Assembly: GCA_050115555.1 (NCBI GenBank)
Contig: JASFQI010000166.1
Coordinates: 1-10,297 of the forward strand
Length of the DNA: 10,297 nucleotides
DNA from: JASFQI01 sp050115555
Lineage (GTDB): Bacteria > Desulfobacterota > DSM-4660 > Desulfatiglandales > HGW-15
Reading direction: 5' to 3'
The notes beneath the pieces are model-generated. The model did no database searches. It was given only the letters and a program-made list of their open reading frames with translations, and was not told the DNA's origin. The translations under genes were made by a program, and so were the position numbers. How positions within the stretch are numbered: position 1 is the first letter of the stretch; the number at the start of each line of letters is the position of its first letter. This document shows positions 1 through 5,513 of the stretch, in pieces.

Positions 1-331
1 AACCCGGAAGGCGAACGTCGAAGGATACGACGATCCGTTGACCGATTCCAGGGTTCGATGAATCTGCATTCCCCATGACCCCCACTCGTCCATGCCCCGG
101 CCTTTTCATACAGGAGGAGGGGGTTGCGTCAAAATGCGCGTCAATCCATTGAACATCGACAGGCAATGGGAGTGGGCATTTTGACGTCGACTCTACAATC
201 GCGTCCCTTTTTTTCTCAAATCTCTGCATATGGTGATCCTTATAAATTTGGTATGAATTGTGCAATTCGTACGGCCGTAATCAGCAGGCACACCCGTTTG
301 CAAAACAAAATGCGAAAAAGGAGGGAAAGGG
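1..331. other. Upstream region without a confident gene
   Basis: I see no supportable complete gene here. At the left edge a + strand frame from position 2 stays open until a TGA at 59-61 and could be the last 19 codons of an upstream gene. A - strand frame starts with ATG at 93, has AAAAGG seven bases upstream, and runs off the left edge for 31 codons. The two conflict and both are too short to identify. A + strand reading from TTG at 124 has a purine-rich stretch before it but runs into the Cache gene in another frame, so I treat it as a shadow. The part from about 200 is AT-rich and probably carries the promoter of the 332 gene, but I could not find a well-spaced -35/-10 pair. Confidence 0.4.
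255..268. promoter_or_regulatory. Short inverted repeat, operator-like
   Basis: GAATTG and CAATTC flank a TG centre, giving a perfect 6+2+6 inverted repeat 64 bases upstream of the Cache gene start, inside the AT-rich part of the leader. Size and position suit a binding site for a dimeric regulator of the Cache-MCP pair. No regulator is encoded nearby, and chance occurrence is possible. Confidence 0.3.
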
Positions 332-895
332 ATGAAAAAGGTATTCTGTTTACTCGTTGCAGGAATGTGGGTTCTGGCGGCCTTCTCTGCCGTCGGGGCG
401 GCGGAAAAGGCCCCTCAGAAGATCGTGGATTTGGCCGATTCCACGCTGGTCAAGATCGGCACTGACCCGGTCATTGTCGACGCGGTCAAGTCCAGGAACG
501 CCGAGGGAGCGACAATGGATCAAATCAAGGAGATGGATGCCCAATGGCGGGACCATGCCGGGGTTGCCGACTACATGCAGGCCCTCATGGACTCCGCGTG
601 TGGCAAGCACCTGAAGGGGATCCAGGACAGTGCTTCCTACTATGCCGAGATTTTCGTGATGGACAACCAGGGCGCCAACGTTGCCATGACGAACAAGACC
701 TCGGACTACTGGCAGGGGGACGAGGCCAAGTTCCAGAAGTCTTACAACGGCGGCAACGGCGAGGTGTTTGTGGATGAGGTGGAGTTTGACGAGAGTGCTC
801 AAGCCTATCTGGTGCAGATCTCCGTTCCGGTGATGGATGGTGGTAAGGCGATCGGGGCCATTACGTTCGGGATCGATGTGGAAGCGGTGGAGTAA
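332..895 (+). CDS. Secreted single-Cache (PDC-like) sensor protein
   Basis: This 187-residue protein has a signal peptide (basic MKK, hydrophobic residues 4-22, likely cleavage near Ala-23/Ala-24), so it is probably periplasmic. A helical part (about 27-100) is followed by a Cache-like alpha/beta sensor fold (about 100-185). The giveaways are IFVMDNQG at 107-114, TSDYWQGDE at 123-131 and the closing strands VQISVPVMDGGKAIGAITFG. Such domains bind small ligands and are normally built into chemoreceptors, kinases or cyclases. This one has no second membrane helix and no output domain. The start is set by AAGGAGGG at 318-325, six bases before the ATG. It lies 52 bp upstream of an MCP on the same strand, so it may present a ligand to that receptor. 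This pairing is inference; the Cache assignment is fairly firm and the ligand unknown. Confidence 0.85.
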   Translation: MKKVFCLLVAGMWVLAAFSAVGAAEKAPQKIVDLADSTLVKIGTDPVIVDAVKSRNAEGATMDQIKEMDAQWRDHAGVADYMQALMDSACGKHLKGIQDSASYYAEIFVMDNQGANVAMTNKTSDYWQGDEAKFQKSYNGGNGEVFVDEVEFDESAQAYLVQISVPVMDGGKAIGAITFGIDVEAVE

Positions 896-947
896 ATGGT
901 CAATGGGGGAACGTCCACCCTCCGGCCGAGAAAAGGAGTTCAATGCC

Positions 948-2567
948 ATGAAGTGGTTCAAGAACCTGAAAGTAGGACCCAAGCTGGTCTTCGGTTTCAC
1001 AGTGATGATCCTTATTGCGGCATGTCTGGGATTCGTCGGTTACCGGAGTGCCACCGTGATCAACCACGGGCTCCAGGATATCTTTTCCCTGAGATTGCCC
1101 AGCATCGACTATTTGATCGAGGCGGATCGAGACCTTCAGCAGGCGCTTGTGGCAGAGCGGTCCATGATTTTCGCCAATACCGAGTCGGATGTGTTCAAGG
1201 GGCTGGTCAAAGAATATGAAGAGAACCTGGAGCAATCGGATGCCCGCTGGAACAAGTACAAGGCCCTGGCATCCACGCCCGAGGAAGCGGCGATCATTCC
1301 CCAGTACGAAGAGGCGAGAACGGTATGGGAGGAAGTCTCACGGCGCGTTGTGGACGGGCGTTCAGAAGACACTCGTCAGGGCCGGCGCCTGGCTCTGGAC
1401 CTCACCCTGGGCGAAGCTCAAGAAAAATTTGAGGTCATGCGAGACTTCCTGGATCAGTTGACGGGGATCAATCTGGCGATTGCAGAAAATTCAGAGCAGG
1501 AGGCCGCCGATGTGTATCACGGCACCCTGGTCCAGTTGCTGGGGATCGTGGGAGCCAGCCTGCTCCTGGGGATGCTTTTGATGTGGGCCATCGGGAGAGG
1601 GGTTACGAGACCCCTTCGAAACGTCATTCAAGGGTTGAACGAGGCTTCGGATCAGGTGGCTTCAGGATCGAGTCAGGTGGCCACCTCGAGTCAGTTGCTT
1701 GCGGAAGGCTCGTCGGAACAGGCGGCATCCATTGAAGAGACCTCTTCCTCGCTGGAAGAGATGTCCTCCATGACCAAGCAGAACGCTGAAAACGCCAACC
1801 AGGCCAATGGCATGATGCAAAAGGCCTCGGAGATTGTGGAAAAGGTGAACCGGCACATGGGCGAGATGGCCGGAGCCATCGATGAAATCACCCGTTCCAG
1901 TGAAGAGACGGGAAAGATTATCAAGACGATCGACGAGATTGCCTTCCAGACGAATCTCCTCGCACTCAATGCGGCGGTGGAGGCGGCCAGGGCCGGAGAG
2001 GCCGGTGCCGGATTCGCCGTGGTGGCGGATGAGGTTCGAAACCTGGCCATGCGGGCTGCTGAGGCGGCGAAGAACACGGCCCAGTTGATCGAGGACACCA
2101 TCAAAGCGGTTCAGAACGGCAATGAATTGACCAAGCTCACCCAGGGTGCTTTCAATGAGAACATGGAAATTGCCGGGAAGGTGGGGGAACTGGTCGACGA
2201 GATCGCAGCCGCTTCCAATGAACAGGCCCAGGGCATCGACCAGGTGAACACGGCAGTCGCCGAAATGGACAAGGTGGTTCAGCAGGTGGCTGCCAATGCG
2301 GAGGAGTCCGCTTCCACATCCGAGGAAATGAGTGCCCAGGCGGACCAGATGAAGCATTTTGTCGATGACCTGAAATCCCTGGTCGGGGGAGAGAACGGCG
2401 CCCGGGGAAAAAGGGCTCGCACTCGCAGGGGAAAGGATTCCAAGGGAGACTTGCTTCCAGTTCAGGGAATGAATCGGGGGCAGAAAAAGCAAGCCGGGAC
2501 CAAGGCGATCGAGGTGGTCCCCGAGCAGGTGATCCCGATGGAAGACCGCGATTTCCAGGATTTTTAG
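948..2567 (+). CDS. Methyl-accepting chemotaxis protein
   Basis: This 539-residue inner-membrane chemoreceptor relays periplasmic signals to CheW/CheA. TM1 is about residues 12-31. A mostly helical periplasmic domain of four-helix-bundle type spans about 35-188, and TM2 about 192-216. The cytoplasmic coiled coil has the conserved hairpin tip around 330-365, including IAFQTNLLALNAAVEAARAGE and FAVVADEVRNLA. Methylation-type helices rich in EE, SS and Q pairs lie at about 255-280 and 445-465. A basic, flexible tail from about 483 ends in DFQDF, which fits the aromatic-x-x-aromatic tether bound by CheR. After TM2 only TRPL plus a short helix resembles HAMP. I chose ATG 948 because AAAAGGAG lies at 931-938 and the protein then begins MKWFKNLKVGPKL, typical of MCPs; the frame is open upstream to ATG 837, inside the Cache gene. 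Confidence 0.95.
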   Translation: MKWFKNLKVGPKLVFGFTVMILIAACLGFVGYRSATVINHGLQDIFSLRLPSIDYLIEADRDLQQALVAERSMIFANTESDVFKGLVKEYEENLEQSDARWNKYKALASTPEEAAIIPQYEEARTVWEEVSRRVVDGRSEDTRQGRRLALDLTLGEAQEKFEVMRDFLDQLTGINLAIAENSEQEAADVYHGTLVQLLGIVGASLLLGMLLMWAIGRGVTRPLRNVIQGLNEASDQVASGSSQVATSSQLLAEGSSEQAASIEETSSSLEEMSSMTKQNAENANQANGMMQKASEIVEKVNRHMGEMAGAIDEITRSSEETGKIIKTIDEIAFQTNLLALNAAVEAARAGEAGAGFAVVADEVRNLAMRAAEAAKNTAQLIEDTIKAVQNGNELTKLTQGAFNENMEIAGKVGELVDEIAAASNEQAQGIDQVNTAVAEMDKVVQQVAANAEESASTSEEMSAQADQMKHFVDDLKSLVGGENGARGKRARTRRGKDSKGDLLPVQGMNRGQKKQAGTKAIEVVPEQVIPMEDRDFQDF

Positions 2568-2581
2568 GGGGGAGGCACATA

Positions 2582-2626
2582 GGGGAGTGGCTCTACGGAG
2601 CCACTCCCCCGATCCCGCAAGGGGTC
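2582..2626 (+). terminator. Tandem tetraloop hairpins after the MCP
   Basis: Arms 2582-2593 and 2598-2609 form a perfect 12-bp stem (GGGGAGTGGCTC) closed by a TACG loop. Two bases later GATCCC (2611-2616) pairs with GGGGTC (2621-2626), with one G-T pair, around a GCAA loop. The first stem begins 15 bases after the MCP stop codon. There is no T-run after either stem, so this is not a textbook intrinsic terminator. It may block 3' exonucleases or act with Rho, and it separates the converging MCP and GMP-synthase-like transcripts. Confidence 0.55.
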
Positions 2627-2711
2627 CCGAAAGGAGGCGGCGCACAGGAAAGAAAGGGAAGCCGATTCATGGACAGAGGCTTTTTCAGTGCGCCTGCCTC
2701 CTTCTTTCTCG

Positions 2712-3674
2712 TTACACGGCCTCGATGGTGGAGGGTGGCTTGGTCCCGATGTTGTAGGTCACGCTGACCACGCCCGGGACCTCGCCAAGGATGCCCGAGG
2801 CAATGTCGTCCAGGGCGTCGAAGGGCAACCGCGTGGGGGTGGCGGTTCGGGCGTCCACACTGTCCCAGCAACGCACCTCGATCTGAAGCCCGAAGTCACG
2901 CTTTCCGTCCCGCATGCCGGTGACGCGATCCTCGTGAAGGATCGCCATGTACTGGAAGGCATCCGTTTTCCGGAGCAGGCGTTCCACCACAACCGTGGCC
3001 TTTCGCACCGTTTCAATGCGCTCCGGCGTGGCCTCGCCGATCACACGGGCGGCCAGGGCCGGTCCGGGGAAGGGGATGCGTTCGAAGAGCTCGCTCGGAA
3101 GACCCAGGGCCTTGCCGATCCTTCGCACGCCGTCCTTTCGGAGCTGGATGAGGGGCTCGACAATGCCGTATCCGAAGGCCTTTTGAGGGTCGATCCCAAG
3201 CTGCGCAAACACGTTGTGCTGACGCTTGATTCCCGCCACGGTCTCATCCACGTCCGTCAGGATCGTTCCCTGAAGAAGGACTCTGGCTCCGCTTTCCTTC
3301 ACAATGCGGCCAAAGACTTCCTTGTAGAATGTCTGCGTGACCGCCTCCCGTTTTTCCTCCGGATCGGTAATCCCTGAAAGGGCGCCAAAGAAGGCATCCC
3401 GCGCATCCACGATGGCCACCGGCACCCCAAGTTCCTGAAAAAATCCCGCAACCTGCTCGGGCTCCCCCTCCCGCATGAGGCCGTTGTCAATGAATACGGT
3501 CCGTAGCCGCTCGCCCAGGGCGCGGTGGCCCAGCATGGTCACCGTGGAGGAGTCCACCCCACCGGAAAGGGCGTTGATGGCCGTTCCGTACCCTACGGCC
3601 TCCTGAATGGAGCCGACCTGCGCTTCGATAAAGCCTTCCACGTCGAGTTCACGGGCGGTGATTTCCTGAATCAT
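2712..3674 (-). CDS. GMP synthase ATP-pyrophosphatase subunit-like protein (GuaAb type, no glutaminase domain)
   Basis: This 320-residue protein matches the C-terminal two thirds of GMP synthase, which adenylates XMP and aminates it to GMP in the cytoplasm. The PP-loop SGGVDSS is at 37-43, and FIDNGLMREGE (61-71) fits the next conserved strand. IKRQHNV (149-155) matches the IKSHHNV element, PFPGPALAARVIGE (201-214) the XMP-site motif, and KPPSTIE (312-318) the C-terminal motif. The N-terminal class I glutaminase of ordinary bacterial GuaA (about 525 residues) is absent, as in archaeal two-subunit enzymes. It should therefore use free ammonia or a separate glutaminase. Several signature residues are altered: the GG after HHNV is missing, GPGL is GPAL, and the end is TIEAV rather than TIEWE. 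A divergent paralogue with another substrate is thus possible. I prefer ATG 3674 to the longer frame (to 3899) because of its ideal ribosome binding site and the promoter lying inside the longer frame. Confidence 0.85.
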   Translation of the reverse strand: MIQEITARELDVEGFIEAQVGSIQEAVGYGTAINALSGGVDSSTVTMLGHRALGERLRTVFIDNGLMREGEPEQVAGFFQELGVPVAIVDARDAFFGALSGITDPEEKREAVTQTFYKEVFGRIVKESGARVLLQGTILTDVDETVAGIKRQHNVFAQLGIDPQKAFGYGIVEPLIQLRKDGVRRIGKALGLPSELFERIPFPGPALAARVIGEATPERIETVRKATVVVERLLRKTDAFQYMAILHEDRVTGMRDGKRDFGLQIEVRCWDSVDARTATPTRLPFDALDDIASGILGEVPGVVSVTYNIGTKPPSTIEAV

Positions 3675-3682
3675 GGGCAACG

Positions 3683-3689
3683 ACCTCCT
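3683..3689 (-). promoter_or_regulatory. Ribosome binding site fixing the GMP-synthase-like start
   Basis: Read on the - strand this is AGGAGGT, eight bases before the ATG at 3674. It settles the choice between that start and in-frame starts up to 3899, whose predicted extension has no recognisable domain. Confidence 0.75.
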
Positions 3690-3820
3690 GTGCAAAGGGC
3701 TCTGCGGATGCGGCTGCGCAACGCTCGTGTGGACCGCGAAAAAGGATGCGCGAGCCTGGGATGCGGTTTCCCTGAAGGGGGATATCGAGGGCCTTTCTCG
3801 GCCCGTATTGCTGGGCTCGC

Positions 3821-3850
3821 ATGATAGCCGAACCGGGGATAAGGAGTCAA
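3821..3850 (-). promoter_or_regulatory. Sigma-70-type promoter of the GMP-synthase-like gene
   Basis: On the - strand, TTGACT (3850-3845) and TATCAT (3826-3821) are separated by 18 bases, matching the consensus at 5 and 4 of 6 positions. Transcription would begin near 3814, leaving a leader of about 140 nt before ATG 3674. That leader holds a small hairpin, GGGCC (3789-3793) with GGCCC (3800-3804). I recognise no known riboswitch in it. Confidence 0.5.
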
Positions 3851-3998
3851 CGTTCCCCTCCATGCTCCGTTCAGGGCGGGGTTTGAAAATAGCCGCCAAT
3901 TCACTCCCGGGCTTCCCATTGCAGCTTCATGTGATATATATCCGAATGCGGGGCTTACATTACGCTCCTTACGACCATTGCACTGAGAAGGGGAGTCC

Positions 3999-4790
3999 AT
4001 GAAGATCGCCATACCCGTGGATGGTCCAAACCTGGACGCCCAGGTCGAGAACCGGCTCGGTACGGCCTCCTACCTGCTGGTAGTGGACACAGAGACCGGG
4101 ACTTTTGAGGCGGTCCAGACGCCCGCAGGGACGAGTGGGCCTGGGGCAGGTATTCAGATCGTGTCCATGGCGGTGGGCATGGGGGCGGAAGTGGTGCTTT
4201 GCGGGTACATCGCGCCCTACATTGCAGAAACCCTGGAGAAGAGCGGAGTTCGAATCCTCACGGCGGTGCGTGGACGTGCCCGGGACGTGGTCGATGGATT
4301 CCAGCGGGGGGATTTCGATCGGGCCGAAGAGACCGAAGCGCTCCGCCGCAAGGATTCGCCCATGAGCCCGGCGCTCTGGCGCGGGGCGCTGGAAAGGGCC
4401 GTCCGGCAGTTCGTGGGGATGCTCCCCCTTCTGGTCGGGGTCATTCTGCTGGTGGGCCTCTTCCAGGCCTTTTTCCCCAGACAGGCTCTGACCGCTGTAT
4501 TTTCAAAGGACCCGTTCTGGGACACCCTGTGGGGGGCTTGTGCAGGAAGCCTCCTGACCGGCAATCCCGTGAACAGCTACGTGATCGGCCAGACCCTGCT
4601 GGACATGGGGGTGGGGTGGTGCGGGATCACTTCCCTGATGCTTTCCTGGGTCGGCGTGGGCCTGGTCCAGCTGCCCGCCGAGATTGGGGCCCTGGGTGCA
4701 CGCTTTGCCGTGGGACGGAACGTGGCGACCTTTGTCATCATCCTTCTGGCCGTGCCTCTGATCGTGGGATTATGCGGGGGGATGTGGTGA
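3999..4790 (+). CDS. NifX/NifB-like domain fused to half of a DUF318/ArsP-type permease
   Basis: Two parts share this uninterrupted 263-residue frame. Residues 1-105 look like the dinitrogenase iron-molybdenum cofactor biosynthesis fold (NifX/NifB C-terminal/NafY): MKIAIPVDG, then LLVVDTETG at 26-34, GPGAGIQ at 47-53, AEVVLCGYIAPYIAETLEKSG at 63-83. The usual His in the loop before GAG is absent. Residues 135-262 are membrane segments (about 140-160, 174-200, 208-230, 242-260) with GNPVNSYVIG at 188-197 and GLVQLPAEIGALG at 221-233, typical of the first half of two-gene permeases of the DUF318/ArsP_1 group. AAGGGGAG at 3988-3995 precedes the ATG. The next gene overlaps the stop codon and supplies the other half. 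Plausibly the cytoplasmic domain binds a metal cluster or small ligand and regulates transport. Substrate unknown. Confidence 0.8.
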   Translation: MKIAIPVDGPNLDAQVENRLGTASYLLVVDTETGTFEAVQTPAGTSGPGAGIQIVSMAVGMGAEVVLCGYIAPYIAETLEKSGVRILTAVRGRARDVVDGFQRGDFDRAEETEALRRKDSPMSPALWRGALERAVRQFVGMLPLLVGVILLVGLFQAFFPRQALTAVFSKDPFWDTLWGACAGSLLTGNPVNSYVIGQTLLDMGVGWCGITSLMLSWVGVGLVQLPAEIGALGARFAVGRNVATFVIILLAVPLIVGLCGGMW

Positions 4791-5344
4791 GGAAAACGCA
4801 ACATGAACGCGGTATGAACCGCTCCAGGCGTCCCCGTCGGGCCTGGTTGTTTCCCCTGGCGGTTCTTGCGGCCTACGGCGTCCTCTGGGGATCGTCTCCG
4901 GACCGAATCGGCCGTGCGTTTCTGGCATCGGCGCACGTGCTGCGACAGGTGAGCTTACCCCTCCTGCTGGCGTTTGTCATGATGCTCCTGCTGAACCGCT
5001 TCGTCACGCCGGCCCATGCGACCCGGTTCCTGGGCCGCAGGGCCGGGGTACTCGGCTTGCTTCTCTCCTCCGCAGCCGGCGTGGTTTCCATGGGGCCTGT
5101 ATACGCCTGGTACCCGTTTCTTGCCTCTCTCAGGGAAAAGGGCGCATCCGATTTCCACCTGGCCAATTTTCTGGGCCAACGCGCGGTCAAGCCGGTCCTG
5201 CTTCCGCTGATGATCGCCTATTTCGGGTGGCGGTTTTCCCTGGTGTTCACTGTGATGAGCGGGCTGAGCGCAGTCCTGGCCGCAGCCGTTGTCGGGGCGA
5301 TGAGCCGTGAGGATACATCGTTTTCCTCGCGATCTCGGCCGTGA
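4787..5344 (+). CDS. Second half of a DUF318/ArsP-type permease
   Basis: This hydrophobic protein has a basic N-terminus and about five membrane segments. The hallmark is a central stretch with SSAAGVVSMGPVYAWYPFL, followed by LREKGASDFHLANFLGQRAVKPVLLPLMIAYFG (split here: LREKGASDF, then the FLGQRAVKP region). The MGPVYAWYP element looks like the counterpart of GNPVNSY in the preceding gene, consistent with two pseudo-symmetric halves forming one pore. I chose GTG 4787, whose codon overlaps the TGA of the previous gene (GTGA) with a G-rich stretch just upstream; this gives 185 residues. GTG 4784, ATG 4772 and ATG 4814 (176 residues) are alternatives, the last with no clear ribosome binding site. 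Overlap implies coupled translation. Family assignment is fairly firm; the substrate is unknown. Confidence 0.75.
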   Translation: MRKTQHERGMNRSRRPRRAWLFPLAVLAAYGVLWGSSPDRIGRAFLASAHVLRQVSLPLLLAFVMMLLLNRFVTPAHATRFLGRRAGVLGLLLSSAAGVVSMGPVYAWYPFLASLREKGASDFHLANFLGQRAVKPVLLPLMIAYFGWRFSLVFTVMSGLSAVLAAAVVGAMSREDTSFSSRSRP

Positions 5345-5410
5345 ACGTGTGGAGAAAACGCACACACTGGTGTATCCTGGAGATTTCGACTGAAGAGGGG
5401 TTGAAGGGCG

Positions 5411-5440
5411 GCATTTTCCATGTCCCCGAAATGAAAATGC
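5411..5440. repeat. Inverted repeat between convergent genes
   Basis: GCATTTTC (5411-5418) and GAAAATGC (5433-5440) are perfect 8-bp arms around a 14-base loop, in the 169-bp gap between the permease and TypA stop codons. No T-run follows on either strand, so a terminator role is only possible. On the - strand a run of six T lies directly after the TypA stop codon (around 5502-5507) without a convincing stem before it. Confidence 0.35.
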
Positions 5441-5513
5441 TTCGCTCGCGCATTCCTCAAGCTTGATGCAGGGAGATTCAATTCGTTGGATTCAGCTGTG
5501 AGAAAAAAGGGGG

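Noticed and set aside
44..63. GGTTCGAT resembling a tRNA T-loop
   Set aside because: The flanking bases do not form a T-arm of normal geometry, and no acceptor, anticodon or D arm is found.
1..93. Partial - strand frame from ATG 93 running off the left edge, and a competing + strand frame ending at 61
   Set aside because: They conflict, each is about 20-31 codons, and neither is recognisable without the adjacent sequence.
181..199. TTGACG and TACAAT before the Cache gene
   Set aside because: Only seven bases separate the two boxes, far too short for a sigma-70 promoter.
287..301. Sigma-54-like GG...GC promoter element (GGCAC and TTGC)
   Set aside because: The spacing between GG and GC is 11 bases rather than the strict 10, so it probably does not work as a sigma-54 promoter.
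124..465. TTG-initiated + strand frame with a purine-rich stretch upstream
   Set aside because: It overlaps the well-supported Cache gene in another frame and shows no domain or sensible composition.
3675..3899. N-terminal extension of the GMP-synthase-like frame
   Set aside because: A strong ribosome binding site precedes ATG 3674, a promoter lies within the extension, and the added residues show no domain.
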